In this document: positions 35,107 through 46,445 of the stretch, one piece after another
How positions within the stretch are numbered: the first letter of the stretch is position 1
Layout of the letters: each line of letters starts with the position of its first letter
From: Cycas panzhihuaensis
Lineage: Eukaryota; Cycadophyta
Direction: 5' to 3'
DNA length: 64,000 bases
NCBI GenBank assembly: GCA_023213395.1
Contig: CM041465.1
Coordinates: 43,469,741-43,533,740, forward strand
Position numbers and translations under genes: made by a program
The notes under the pieces: generated by a model
What the model was told of the DNA's origin: nothing
Database searches by the model: none
What the model saw: only the letters and a program-made list of their open reading frames with translations

Positions 35107-36720
35107 ATGTCATCTCAATTCAAGCAAAATGTTAACTGCATATTGAAAGGCAAAGAAAATTAGGATATATGGTACACTATAATTAAAAATACTGCAAAGT
35201 ATGAAGGCCTTTGGAGAGCCCACTTGTAGCCTACACCCATCACACCAGCAACGACTACAACAGTTGCTTTGAGTGGATCCACCCCAACAGCTCCTACAAA
35301 TGCTGTAACTAAACTATAATGGGAGATAGATGATGAAAAGATTCGTACAAGAAGTTTTTTAGTCATTGATCACTACTTGCACAACTTGATAAATGAAGAG
35401 GAACATGATACAACTTGGAAGGTCCTAGAAGTTCTTAGAAAGAACTTTGATACAAAGTCAGATTTATAATTTGTTCACCTTGTTTTGAAAATGAACAAAT
35501 TAAAAATGTAGAAGGGACGAGCGCATGAGACAATAAATCATCTTCAACCAATCAAACAGGCAATTGATAAAGACTTTAAGACCCAATGCATCACTTGGGC
35601 ATTTTTGATCCAGTCATGTTTACATGTCCCCGATTATAAAAACTTGCTTGGAAGTCTTTAATCTAGTAGAACATTGAAGACACTCAGCTTTGAAGCACTT
35701 GCCGAGAAATTTATAGAATTTGACAAGACCTTTGATACAAACTTTGTAACCTATGACTCTCTTCCAGATGCAGCCTTTGAGGTAGAAGAAGAAGTTTGCT
35801 ACACAAAAAATCAAGGTCCCTCTCCTGGCAGAGGAAATAACTGAGCAAGAGGAAGAGGAAGAAATATGGGAAATCATCCACAAAGTCAATCAAACCCTCA
35901 ATCACAACCTTGACAGTTTCAAGGCCAAGGGCCACCTCAACAAAGAGCAAGACAGTTAGGCCAAACCAAGATTGTGGACCTGTAATTAAACCATTATGTG
36001 TGATCGATGTAACCATAAAGGACACTTAGCAAAAGATTACAGAACTTCCACTTATAAGTTGGCCAAGTTCCAACCAAACTATAGAGCTCACAATGTTGAA
36101 GAAACTTGTGAAGAATCCTTTAGTGGTGTAGGTTTTGTACAAGCACATATTCAAAGAATTGAGGGATCTTCAACATCAAATGCCATTGACCAACCAAAGA
36201 GATACTTTGAAGCTCGGCGTGGATATATCACTTGTGAATTCCCTTCACCAATGCCAAGCCCTATTGGAATTGCCAATAGTGTGGCTTCAATCGATGGACA
36301 GTGGATCATGGATACATGAGCAACTCAACATATGACATGCAATCATAGTCTATATCAAACATTTGACTCAAATGTTCATGGAGTTGTTCACATGGCTGAT
36401 AAATCACAATAACCTATTGAAGGAATTGGCAACATTCGCCTAAAACTCCTAGGCTTAGAAGATTTTACATTGCTTAATGTCTTATACATACCCAATCTTA
36501 AACAAAACCTACTCTCTTTATCCACGCTTGTTTCTCATGGATTTGATCTGAGTGTAACCGCAAATGACCAGACTCTTAAGGTCATTCACCCTCCAACTAA
36601 TCAGGTGATTTTGACTTGACATCTCTCTGGCAAACTCTTTCGACTGAATGGCTCTCCATCTTCTGAAGCTCATTGTGCCCAAAGCCCTTGTGCCGATGAA
36701 GAATTTGCATTTAATTCCAT
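35107..36720 (+). pseudogene. Element A Gag, zinc knuckle and protease
   Basis: ATG at 35107 opens MSSQFKQNVNCILKGKEN, and an I-W-x-x-I-I-K pattern follows. Downstream are IDHYLHNLINEEEHDTTW and YKNLLGSL, the Gag core. An Arg/Gly and Gln-rich stretch precedes the knuckle at 35996-36040, MCDRCNHKGHLAKDY, where the last zinc ligand is tyrosine. The protease region starts WIMDT (36303) and continues, after a stop where the GA of SGAT should be, as QHMTCNHSL, then LLNVLYIPNLKQNLLS. Five or more stops. Retains Gag length usual for the family (about 300 residues to the knuckle). Confidence 0.9.
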
Positions 36721-37640
36721 CTTGACCCATCCAACGTTGTCACCAGAAGCTCTTTGGCATGCTCGTATGGGCCATGTTCACATTGATAGACTTAGAGATC
36801 TTTCTAATACTCTTCCGAACCTTCCAAAGTTTTCCTCTAAGCACTTTAAATGTGAAGCTTATATCATTGCCAAATCTCATGGACAACCCTTTCCTAAAGG
36901 TCAATGGAAATCGAGCCATCTATTACAATTGGTATACTCTGATTTATGCGGGCCAATGCTCATTCCTTCACTGAAGGGCAAGCTATATTACATCTCTTTC
37001 ATTAATGATTTCACTAGAAAAGTATGGGTAGCTTTTCTACACAAGAAAGATGAAGCATTCCGCATATTCAAGGAATTCAAAGCCCTCATTGAAAAAGAGT
37101 TAGGTTATCAACTCAAATGTCTTCGAACTGATAATGGTGGCGAATATACCTCACATGAGTTTGAAAGCTACCTTCGAGACAATGGCATCAAGCATCAAAC
37201 AATAGTAGCAGGTACCCCACAACAAAGTGGAGTTGTCGAGCGCATGAATAGGACAATCATGAACATGGCTCATGCTATGTTAATATATTAAAATGTACCT
37301 GCCTATCTATGGGCTGAAGTAATCTGGACAACTGTTTATTATATCAATGCTGTTAGCCCATTAAATGGAGTACAATCACCTAATGAAAAGTGGTCAGGAC
37401 AAGTCCCCATTGTTCACTACTTTAGAATTTTTGGCTCTACATGCTATGCCCATATTTTGGATGCAGATCGAAATAAACTCCAGCCAAGGGCACTTAAAGG
37501 CATCTTTGTTGGATACCCTATGGATAAGAAAGGGTATAAGGTCTTCATATCTTCACAATAAAAAATCATCGTTATTAGAGATGTCATTTTTGTGGAGACA
37601 GAGGATCGGTTACTTAAATTAGACTCCATAGTACCCTCAC
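36721..37640 (+). pseudogene. Element A integrase
   Basis: A 189-residue open stretch (36722-37291) carries the HHCC region LWHARMGHVHIDRLRD and FKCEAYIIAKSH, with the second cysteine changed to tyrosine. It also holds all three catalytic residues in context: VYSDLCGPM, CLRTDNGGEYTS and QQSGVVERMNRT. A stop follows at 37291, then LWAEVIWTTVYYINAVSP, YFRIFGSTCYAHI and RALKGIFVGYPM complete the C-terminal region. This is the only integrase here with an unbroken catalytic triad in one open frame. Confidence 0.93.
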
Positions 37641-37663
37641 GCCGCTACAATAATATTATTAAG

Positions 37664-37737
37664 TATGACATTCAGATTTCAAAATTTGTGGGGGGGGGGG
37701 TATGACGTTCAGATTTCAAAATTTGTGGGGGGAGGGG
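37664..37737 (+). repeat. 37-base tandem duplication with G-runs in element A
   Basis: TATGACATTCAGATTTCAAA starts at 37664 and recurs, with one change, at 37701. Each copy ends in a G-rich run (G12 in the first, GGGGGGAGGGGG in the second). It lies at the integrase-to-polymerase linker and adds 37 bases, shifting the reading frame. Confidence 0.92.
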
Positions 37738-39183
37738 GACATGCATAAATTACTCCAAATGTTGGAAGCTGACAATAGAGCCTTGGAGGATATAAGTTGT
37801 AACTCTGAACAAATGAGTGCACATCCAGCACCATCTTTTGAAGATAACAGAGTTGACAAAGGTAAATCCATTATAGAAAAACCATCCTCTCCACCTTTAG
37901 TTGACAAAGACAAAACAGTAGTAGAAGGACCATCTTCCTCAGGCATATTTACATCCGTCTCACAAAATAATCATTTTAACGAACATGATAAGAACCAAGA
38001 AGTTGAGGAAATGAGGACATCATTCCCAACTCGAGGATCTCGAGAAGCCTGCCAGCTCAATAAGGACATACGACCAGATGAGGTGGGCAAAACTGGCACT
38101 CGAAGTGCCCATAGAGCAAGGATACAGGAATCATTATATACTGAGCTTGAACCAGCAGAATTGCACCTTACTCTTAATGAAGATCCCTTAACGTACCAAG
38201 AAGTTGTAAAGCATACAGCTTGGAGAAACGCCATGAACGAAGAGTACCAATCTCTTATCAAAAACGATACATGGGAGCTCGTTGATCTACCACTTGGCAG
38301 AAAGGTAGTTTAAAATAAATGGGTGTTCAAAAACAAATATAAATCAGACAGCACCCTTGAAAAATACAAGGCGAGGTTGGTAGCTAAAGGATTTACACAA
38401 AGGGAAAGCATCGACTACACTGAAGTCTTTGCACCTACAACAAAGTGGCCTACAATTAGAACTCTTGTGGCCTTGGCTGCTCAATAGGGTTGGAAAATCT
38501 ACCAACTTGATATTAAGACCATGTTTCTCAATGGAGATCTTGAAGAAAAAATTTACATGGCTCAGCCAAAAGGATATGAGATCGAATATCAAGAGCATAA
38601 GGTTTGCAGACTCAGAAAGTCCTTGTATGGCCTTAAACAAGCCCCTCGTACTTGGTTTACCAAGTTGTTTGAAAGGATGAGGTAACTTGGATACGAGGTT
38701 TGTGACTATTAAGATATCGATGCAACGTTGTTCATCAAGCGCCATAAGGATAAAGTCACTTATCTCATAATCTTTATGGATGACATGCTAGTAACGAGTA
38801 ATAGTGAACAGGTAATAAGCTAGTTGAAAAAGGACCTTGGCGAAACATTCGAATTGTCTGACCTTGGTTTGATGAAATATTATTTGGGAATTGAAGTAAC
38901 ACAAAAGAATGGAAAAATTTTCCTCTCCCAAGAAAAATACATCAACGATCTTCTAACCAAGTTTCAGTTAGAAGATACTCGACCAGTGATGTTACCTATG
39001 GATCCTAACACCAAACTCTTAACTGAAGGTGACACTAGGGAGGTAGACGCAACACTCTACAGGAAACTTATAGGTAGCCTCATCCACACTACTAATACAA
39101 GGCCAGATATTATACACTCTGTCGGTATTCTTGTTCGTTATATGACAAATCCTAAGGAGAATCATTGGCAGTCAACAGTGTGA
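37702..39183 (+). pseudogene. Element A linker and reverse transcriptase
   Basis: The 203-residue open stretch (37702-38313) is the Ser/Pro/Glu-rich linker ending in DPLTYQEVVKHTAWRNAMNE and NDTWELVDLP, the polymerase start. After a stop come [56 protein letters not shown] and [13 protein letters not shown]. The catalytic site reads LIIFMDDMLV, a variant of the usual YVDD. LSDLGLMKYYLGIEV and KLIGSLIHTTNTRPDI follow. Five stops. The next domain follows without a gap. Confidence 0.93.
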
Positions 39184-39672
39184 GTGTTGAGATACGTTAA
39201 GACGACCAGCAAATATGGTCTGTTGTATGAACCTAATTCAGACTTTAAGCTTTCTGCATACACAGACTCAGACTTTGTAGGAGATAAAGATACAGGAAGA
39301 TCTACGTCTGGGTATATAACGTTTCTTGGAACAGCACCAATATCATGGAGATCTAGACGGCAGAAGATAGTTGCAGATTCAACTGCCGAAGCTGAATACA
39401 TTATTGCTTCTGAGACTAGTAAAGAGGTGATATGGCTGAGAAAAATATTGGAAACATTGAATATCACCCAAACAAGCCCTACGAATCTTCATGTGGATAA
39501 TCAATCATCAATCAGCATGGCGAAAAATCCTGTATTTCACAATCGTACCAAACACATAAGTATAAAAGTCCACAGGATTAGGGAACTTATTCATGACAGT
39601 ACAATTCAATTAGATTACTATCCCACAGCAGATCAAGTGGCCGATATCTTCACCAAACTGCTGCAAAGGTGA
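39184..39672 (+). pseudogene. Element A RNase H
   Basis: A 162-residue open stretch covers the whole domain: YVKTTSKYGLLY, AYTDSDFVGDKDTGRSTSGY (first acidic residues), PISWRSRRQKIVADSTAEAE, HVDNQSSISMAKNPVFHNRT and HIRE-type IRELIHDSTIQL, ending ADQVADIFTKLLQR then stop. All catalytic acidic residues are visible. The frame starts right after an internal stop at 39181. Confidence 0.95.
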
Positions 39673-40171
39673 AGTTTGAACAGTTCCGAAGGTAGCCCGG
39701 CCTTAGGGCCTCCATCTTTGATTGATCAAAGAAGATGGCAACAGGATCATCATACTTTATTCTCTTCGTGAAAACCCTCAGGGCGCCAAGAATAAGAGTA
39801 AGTCTCTGCTCTATCCTCTTTGTGAAAACCTCATGTGGGCACGAAAGGATAATGGTTGTACTTGTTTTGGAAAATCAGAACCTATGAAAACTCAAAAGGG
39901 CATAGGGGATGACCAAACAATATATGAAGACTTAGCAGATTAAGCTACACATTTAAGCTACTTGGCTATCAGGCTACATTAAAGAGCCACCTTAGCCATT
40001 TTGATTTATAAAAGGGGCTATAGATCTTAGAAAGTTTGTGGGTTTTTATTCCTTATGAGGGTTTTCCCACAAAAGTGTCATTTAGAATTTCAATGTAATA
40101 ATAAGGCTCAAATGAAAACCTCATAGAATAGATTTTCTGAAAAATGACCTTCCACCATTAAGGGGGGGGAT
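39673..40171 (+). other. Element A 3' untranslated region and polypurine tract
   Basis: About 490 bases between the polyprotein stop and the 3' LTR, ending in AAGGGGGGGGAT (about 40160-40171), the polypurine tract. The short open frame 39722-39943 has no known motif. Confidence 0.75.
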
Positions 40172-40483
40172 TGAAAGAGATTAATGTATCAAGGTCATTT
40201 GTGTAGATTAATTATGTGACCTTAGGATATATTATTAGCATTAGTCTCTTAATGAAATGTACTTTATGTGCATTTAGATATAATTTCGGGTTCATGTCAT
40301 TAGGCAAGAAAATCCTAACCCTAATGCTCACCCTCAATAATAAAAGGTGAAATCTCAAAGAGGGGGTCATTATTCATTGTCACCTCCAAGCTTGCTCTCA
40401 TATCTTGTTTCATCTTCTTTTTCATTCTCCATTGCCATTGTGTGCATGTGAGTGATTTATCTCCTAGATCCATCCTTCCTTCA
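40172..40483 (+). repeat. 3' LTR of element A
   Basis: 312 bases, TGAAAGAGATTAATG to CATCCTTCCTTCA, partner of 32801-33112. Confidence 0.97.
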
Positions 40484-41045
40484 AGGAAGAGGATCCATTA
40501 TGTGCGAATGCACAAACTCCGGCTTCTCCTTGGCTCTCCAAGCATTATCCCAAGTAAAAGGGTAGCTGTGATGCTTGCCATACATACACCCTTCGCACAC
40601 ACCATCTGAGTAGGAAACTGACGGCAATCCTTCCACCATCTTCAACCACTTCAACAATGCTATACCCCTGTAATTAAGGTGACCTAGGCAGTTGTGCCAC
40701 AACTTACGTCATCCGCGTTGGCAATAAAGGCGTAGGACTTCTTCTAAGACTAAAACTTTTCAAACACCTAGAAGTTGTCCTTGACTTTTCCAATAGCTAT
40801 GACAGCAAAGTTCTGTTTCAGATCCTTAATTAGGCATTTGTCATCATAGAGCTCCACTTTCATACCTTGTTTATAGATCTCCTGAGCTGAAAGAAGGTTT
40901 AACTGCATCTTCAGTACATAATGCACCTTGGTAAATTTACCTCCTACAATGGAAACTTCATCGATACCTTCTACCGGTAAGACATGAGCATCTCCTAGGA
41001 CAATCTCAGTACCACTTTGATTTGAAGTCATTGTATCAAAGTTTT
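40484..41045 (-). pseudogene. Element I pre-integrase region, integrase start and protease
   Basis: 40481-40702 reads MWHNCLGHLNYRGIALLKWL with CEGCMYGKHH, the HHCC zinc region with all ligands present. The block holding the first catalytic aspartate reads VHSHIMDPLP, so that residue is histidine. 40768-41031 is the protease C-terminal half: KFTKVHYVLKMQLNLLSAQE matches the V-L-Y-V-P-x-L-x-x-N-LLS block. The active-site part lies in another frame at 41036-41075 (YWVLDSET then KHILTG). The frame resumes at 32800 across element A. Confidence 0.88.
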
Positions 41046-41870
41046 ACCTCCAGTAAGAATATGCTTCTACGTTTCAGAGTCAAGCACCCAATAATCTCTC
41101 CGATCTGATTCGGCTGATAAGGCTTTTGCTCGGACATAATGAACAATAACATTATTCCCTTTATCATCCAGATTGACTTTGTGCTTGTCACGACGCTTGA
41201 ACCAACAGTTCTTCTCGTGGTGACCATCCTTCTTGTAGTAATTACATTTCCCATTGAACTTCTTTTTGTCTTGAAAACTTTCTCCTGACCTCTGTATGCT
41301 CTTCTTCTCCTTAGTGGCCTCCTTCCTCTGAGTTTCAATAGTTAAGTCCTAACTTGAACCAGAACCTCCAAGTATTCTGTGATACTTAAGCATGTCATCC
41401 TCTACTAGAATTAGGTTTTTAACCCCATCAAATGTCTATGCTTCCGTCACTTCGTCTCTACCATAAATGGTCTGGAATATATCGAAGGCAGTCGACAGTT
41501 TCGACATGATTATTGTGAATAGTAATACATCATCAATTGAGTTTGGATTCAGTTCCTCTAGCTTATTATTCAAGTATGTAATCTTGTTAAGGTAGGAGTT
41601 GATGTTGTTCTCATCCTCCACACGTTAGTTGAGTAATTCCAGCATCAGTATAAGATGTCTATTCGCCTGCCTCTTTTCAAAAGTATCACATATTTTTTTC
41701 CATATCTTAGTCGGTTTGTCTAGATTATGAACCAATGCTCTCTGGTTCGACGCCAGTGACAGTTTCAATAGTTCCACGGCCATAAATTACTTCTTTTTTA
41801 GACGAATTCGCTCCTTATAATCTAATGAAATTGTGTCCACTTTTGCCTTGGTGATTCCCTAGAGTTGATT
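41036..41870 (-). pseudogene. Element I Gag C-terminal part and zinc knuckle
   Basis: GITKAKVDTISLDYKERIRL at the far end continues, across element B, the sequence at 49252. Then come MAVELLKLSLASNQRALVHN and NINSYLNKITYLNNKLEELN (61-residue open stretch 41436-41621), matching the Gag helical core. The knuckle near 41210-41245 reads CNYYKKDGHHEKNC, with the second cysteine changed to tyrosine. Lys/Arg-rich sequence surrounds it. Three stops and one shift. Confidence 0.85.
41866..41870. other. Left target-site duplication of element B (TGATT)
   Basis: TGATT occurs here and at 49252-49256, just outside the LTRs of element B. Confidence 0.92.
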
Positions 41871-42062
41871 TGTTAAACCTTATGTTTACATGTTAAGATT
41901 ATATACTTTATTTTTCATGTAATATTTGTACTTTTATACTTTATGGGTGACTTATCAATTAAGTGATAAAGTGCACACCCACATTCTTTTCTAGTGACAC
42001 AACATTATTACTAAAGGGTCAAATGGACCCCCATGCACTTTTGCTCACTTGAGAGCCCTAAA

Positions 42063-42124
42063 AGGACACATGTCCTACATGCAAGGCATGTACCTTGGAT
42101 GTTTGACACTTGTCAAACATCCAA
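42063..42124. promoter_or_regulatory. Three consecutive inverted repeats upstream of the LTR TATA box
   Basis: Arms AGGACA and TGTCCT (42063-42076, spacer CA), arms TACATGC and GCATGTA (42076-42092, spacer AAG), and arms TTGGATGTTTGACA and its exact complement (42095-42124, spacer CT). All are perfect. In the 3' LTR the second is intact (48991-49007) and the third has one mismatch (49010-49039), while the first has decayed. They lie 24 bases and more upstream of the TATA box. A role as protein-binding dyads or as an RNA hairpin is inference. Confidence 0.8.
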
Positions 42125-42147
42125 TGCCTTAGGTGTCTCCTTTCACT

Positions 42148-42157
42148 CTATATAATG
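42148..42157 (+). promoter_or_regulatory. TATA box of the element B LTR
   Basis: CTATATAATG, preceded by CCAAT at 42121-42125. The same words occur in the 3' LTR (TATA near 49063). This is the expected RNA polymerase II promoter of the element. Confidence 0.7.
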
Positions 42158-42426
42158 AGACCTCTCCTCATTGTTTTCATATAGAGTTGGAGCTGCATTG
42201 TTATGCTATCAATTTGCTAATCAAACTGTTATTCATTTGGAGGTTGGACCAATTCCAACCCCTCACATTTGGTATCATTTTCTTGCTCCTTCTTTTTCAT
42301 GCCTTGTCTTGCTTATGTTTTATCTTAAGAGTATCATACTTATTAGTATTTATTGCTTTCTAGAATTAGAGTGAACCTAACTTCTAGATCTTGGGATAGT
42401 AAGGCCATTAGGCCCTTTTTCACATT

Positions 42427-42439
42427 TGGTAGCAGAGTT
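42427..42439 (+). other. Primer-binding site of element B
   Basis: TGGTAGCAGAGTT, two bases after the LTR; TGGTATCAGAGC with a T-to-G change at position 6 and a changed final base. Confidence 0.85.
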
Positions 42440-44939
42440 AGAGGAGACTAGTTCCTTATGTTCTGATTTTTCAACTCAATGAGATTCAAAGAAAGGTTTA
42501 CAAACCCTTGGTGATGACCTTCGCCTTCCGAAGGTGATCCAATGATTGTTTAAACCCATTTTCTACAGATTCAAGCTTCTGGAGCATTTTTTGAAGGCTG
42601 GAGCAAGGCTACTTTTAGATCTGATTTTTTTTTTCCAGATCTCTGTCAAGGGTGCAACACTGTTTTTTTTTTAAGTAGTGATTTTTCCTTAATTTTTTCT
42701 TCAAATTAAAGTTTATTTTGCAGGAAAGGAGGCAGATCTAAGTTGTTTAGCTATTTCTTTTACTGTAAATCAGTCTGATAATTATTGTCTTTAACCTGTA
42801 ATTGATCTGCACCAAAAATCTCTGAATGTTGGGTAGATTCATTACTATTTTCAGTATTTTTTGGCCTAAAAAACTACTGTATTTCACTCATTTTTGCTAA
42901 TTCTGGCTGGATGTCCCTAAACTGACATTATTTACAGGAGTATCTATCTTCAAGGAAGAAATCCAGACCACTATGAGGCTCTTTGTAGGCTATGGTTTAA
43001 TTCTGGGCAATTTTTAGCTCTGAAACCCCACTCAAAAAACACAAAATTGCTTGTGCACCATTGTTGAAGGCTCCTTCTCACCTGAGAATTTCTACACAAC
43101 TCTTAAAAGGCCCCACAGACATTCTACGAAGAAGAAACAGAGCTATAGACAACCGCAATACTATTTTTTTCATCATCTAGCTTGGGAGCCATTCTCGAAT
43201 CCCTTTTGCTTCGTTTTCTCTCCACAGTGAGTATTAGCATATAAAACTTCAAAGGATCCACTATATAAAGTACACGACCCTCCTTTAAAAATTTCGTGGT
43301 GACCGGAGTTCTGTGGAGAGAGCTGCATCCACTCAAAGGTCCACGGGGACGCATGCCCTCCGCAGCCATGAAAACGGATTTCTTATTACCTTTTCTTTTC
43401 TTTTTTTTTTCTTTGAAACTTTAGTTCATGCTTTTTTTAATATTCTTGGGTATATTCTCATTAACATAATCCCTATTTTATCCAAAGGTTTTATCTAAGT
43501 CACTTAAAATCACTTTTTTAAGCCATTTCCAAGCCCTTTTTAGTGATTTTTTCAGTTCTTCAAACACAGTGACCTCACTTTGAGTCAAAAAAACTTTATC
43601 AAGTTTCTTTCAGTGATTTCTCTACATCAAAAGTGATACTTTCTCTTTATTAAGTCATTTTTCCTAGTCAAGGCACCTTGCATGGTGACCTTTGGTTTAA
43701 ATTTTCTTAAGGGAAAAATCTTTTTTTTATACTTTTGAAGCTAAAAATCTTCTTAGTACTTAATGATCTCAATAAATCACTGATACTAAGTCAATCTCAC
43801 TTCTTTGAAGATTAAAAATACTTATTTTTAAGCATTTTCAAAGGCTCCCTACGTGGTGTCCTTATTGCTTAAAGTTGCAAAAAAATTGAATTTCAGCCTT
43901 CATTTTTTAAAGCATTTCAAGCTTTATTTTACACTTATTTCATGATTATAAGTGTTAAAAAATCTTATTAAAAGTGATTTTAAGTGTTGATACCTTGTCA
44001 AAAGTGATATTTATCACTGTTTCAACACTCGTTTTAAGGCACCTTGCATGGTGACCTAGTGCCTTCAGTCTAAAAAATGAGCTCAAAAACACTTCTATTT
44101 AATAAAATCACTTCATTTTTTGATCGTTAGGACTATTTTAAGTCCCAACACTTGGTGCTTAGTGTCCTTATTTAGCAAGTGGTCTTCTTCTCTTTACTTT
44201 TGAGTATTAAAAGGAACCCACTTGTACTTTCATCACAAGGTTTTGCTTTGCTTCTTTGAATACTTAGCATCTTTTCAAAGTACTTTTCTTGCAAAACTCA
44301 TTGTACTCAAGCATCTTTTTTTACTTGGATCTGCATAAGCACTCTCACTTTATTAAGTGCTCACTGTAAATAACACTTTAAGTGTTCATTTGATGTACTA
44401 GCTTGCTTCTTTTTTAAGCCTCTTTCATTGTAAGCTTAATCAAACACTTTCATAAGTACATCTTCCAAGTAAAATAAATCTTAAGTTCACTTTAACCTTC
44501 TAAAAAGTGACTTAAAAATCTTGTTGGAGAGGCCTGAAGAAGGTTCAAACCTTGCCTCTAAAATAACCTTAAGCTTTGTGCATTCCCTAGGGGACCAACC
44601 AACCGTACGGTCAATGCACGATAATTAAGGTTACTTGAGGGAAAGGAGATTTAAAAATGGTGTTATTGGGGCTGTGAATCTCAGAGAAAGAATGGTACGT
44701 CCATGTAGATCAACCATACTTGCCTTATCCTAGATTTAACTTGGCCAGTTGTTGGATCTCCTCTATAGATCATGGTTGAACCAACTCCATAGCCTAATCC
44801 TCCACCCCTCATCATTCCATTCAGTTGTTAGATCTTCTAGTAAGATCAGAACTATTGGTTTCATTAGAAGGTGGAACTTAAGTGACGAAAGCTTTGAGTT
44901 TCCAAGTTATCTGCTAGCTTCAAGCCTTACAATTGAAAC
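42440..44939 (+). other. Leader of element B with diverged repeats, no gene
   Basis: 2.5 kb with no coding motif. A CACCTTGCATGGTGACC word occurs at about 43675 and 44037, and a decayed form at about 43851 (spacing about 177 and 185), alongside many AAGTGATTTT-like words, so a stretch near 43500-44200 looks like an old tandem array. Short open frames (43124-43369, 44749-44943) show no homology. Confidence 0.65.
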
Positions 44940-45980
44940 ATGACTGCAATTAACATACTTAATGTATGCACCATTAGATTAACATGACAAGATAACTATC
45001 AAGAATGGAAGATGATCACTCAGAATCTTTTGATAATGAATGAATTTTGGGGTTCTGTTTCTAGAAGGATACCCCAACATGTACCTGTTATCAATGGTGA
45101 TGTAATTGTTCAACCTGATGATGCTTTTGTTGCTGCTTGGGAAGCCAAAGATGAAATCACTTTGGTATTCCTTCATATGATTGTTGATGTACATGTAGAT
45201 CAAAATATTGTATGTGCAAAAACTTCCAAGGAAGCATGGGACGTTTTATCCTCTTTGTATGAAATGCGAGATGAAGCTCGCATTTTGATGGTAAAAGCCA
45301 AGTTGTATTATGTAAAGTTTGTCAAGCCTATGTCAGCTTTTCTTTCCTCTATCAAGGAGGTATGTAATGAATTGAATACACTAGGTAGTCCAGCAACTAG
45401 AGATGAGCTTATAACATCAATAACCAACGCTTTGCCAAAGGACTACAATGGCTTTATATCTTCTACTACATGAGATGGTTCACTCAAAAGAATGTCATTT
45501 AATGAACTTGAAAGCTTGTTGCTTCAAGAAGAACAGATTTACACCAAGGATAATGAGGACGAACCATCAACATCAGGTGCATTTATGGCCAAATCAAAGG
45601 CCAAGCAGAACCCCAAACCTGCACTCTCAAAGCAGTTTGGGAACATGAACATTGGTTCTTCAAAGACCAATGTTGTGTATTATTATTATGGCAAAGTCGG
45701 CCACATAGCACCTGATTGTAGGAAGAAGCAAGTAGATCTATGACAACAGTAGTAGCAGCCATATCAACAAAATCAGAGCCAGTAGCATCCACGACAGCAA
45801 TTCCAACAAAGATTCCAACAACAACAGCAAGAGCAACTCCCTTGACCAAATCGAGGTGCCTATCGAAGAGGTCAAAGAGGAAGGGGGGGTTTTAGAGGTG
45901 GCAATCAACGCCACTTCAATCAATTTGCAGATGAAGATAAATTATTTTGTGCTTATCAATCATCCAAGGTTGATGAAACT
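44940..45980 (+). pseudogene. Element B Gag and zinc knuckle
   Basis: ATG at 44940 opens MTAINILN. After a stop, the 153-residue open stretch (45012-45473) reads MITQNLLIMNEFWGSVSRR, then AWEAKDEITLVFLHMIVDVH, EAWDVLSSLYEMRDEARILM and NALPKDYNGFIS, a well-kept copia Gag core. The knuckle (about 45676-45720) reads YYYYGKVGHIAPDC, with the first two cysteines lost to tyrosine. A Gln-rich then Arg/Gly-rich stretch follows (to about 45910). Confidence 0.92.
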
Positions 45981-46445
45981 TGGATCATTGATTCCGGAGC
46001 TACACAACACATGACTGGGAATGAAGAACTCATTTGCGACATCAAGGAAGGAAAAGGTCAATTAGTGACCTTTGGCAACAATCAATCTATCAAATTTTTT
46101 GGAATAGGTACAATGGCTCTATTTTATTCTTCTTCTAATCATTGTTCTTCATTTCCCAATGGCAATGCCTACTTTGTACCTTATATGGACAAGAACTTGC
46201 TATCTGTTAGTAAATTGGACAAGCAACAGATGATCATCTTGTTAAAAAATGGGAAATGTGTAATAAGTGACAAAGATGACCAAGTAGTAGCTGTTAGATA
46301 TAAGGATCATGGCCTCTACAAATTGGATGCTTATAACATAACACTTCATTCTGCTTACTCTGGTTCTATTGTCACTCAACACTTGTCTAAGATGCAACTT
46401 TGGCATCAACGTTTAGGCCATTTGAGCTTAGACAATCTTAGGTAG
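45960..46445 (+). pseudogene. Element B protease and pre-integrase region
   Basis: WIIDSGATQHMTGN (about 45981-46022) is a perfect copia protease active site. AYFVPYMDKNLLSVSKLDKQ is the V-P-x-x-x-x-NLLS block. KDHGLYKLDAY leads into LWHQRLGHLSLDNLR (about 46400-46443), the HHCC histidines. The catalytic motif is followed by a long unbroken frame (46011-46445), so this is the least damaged protease in the window. Confidence 0.93.

Larger units (their letters stand above)
32801..40483 (+). mobile_element. Ty1/copia element A, full length, inserted in element I
   Basis: LTRs of 312 bases at both ends, AGGAA duplication, canonical primer-binding site, 2 kb leader, complete gag-protease-integrase-RT-RNase H order and a polypurine tract. 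About 14 differences between the LTRs were counted by eye (about 95% alike). This is the best preserved element of the window, but it still has about a dozen stops. It lies opposite in strand to its host, between the first and second catalytic blocks of element I integrase. Confidence 0.97.
41871..42424 (+). repeat. 5' LTR of element B
   Basis: Begins TGTTAAACCTTATG and ends CCCTTTTTCACA directly before the primer-binding site. Aligned with 48786-49251 except for about 88 bases near the right end that are absent from the 3' copy. Confidence 0.9.

Noticed and set aside
42133-42374. Overlapping plus-strand open frames inside the LTR of element B
   Set aside because: They fall within the LTR promoter region and no homology was recognised; LTR origin explains the sequence.
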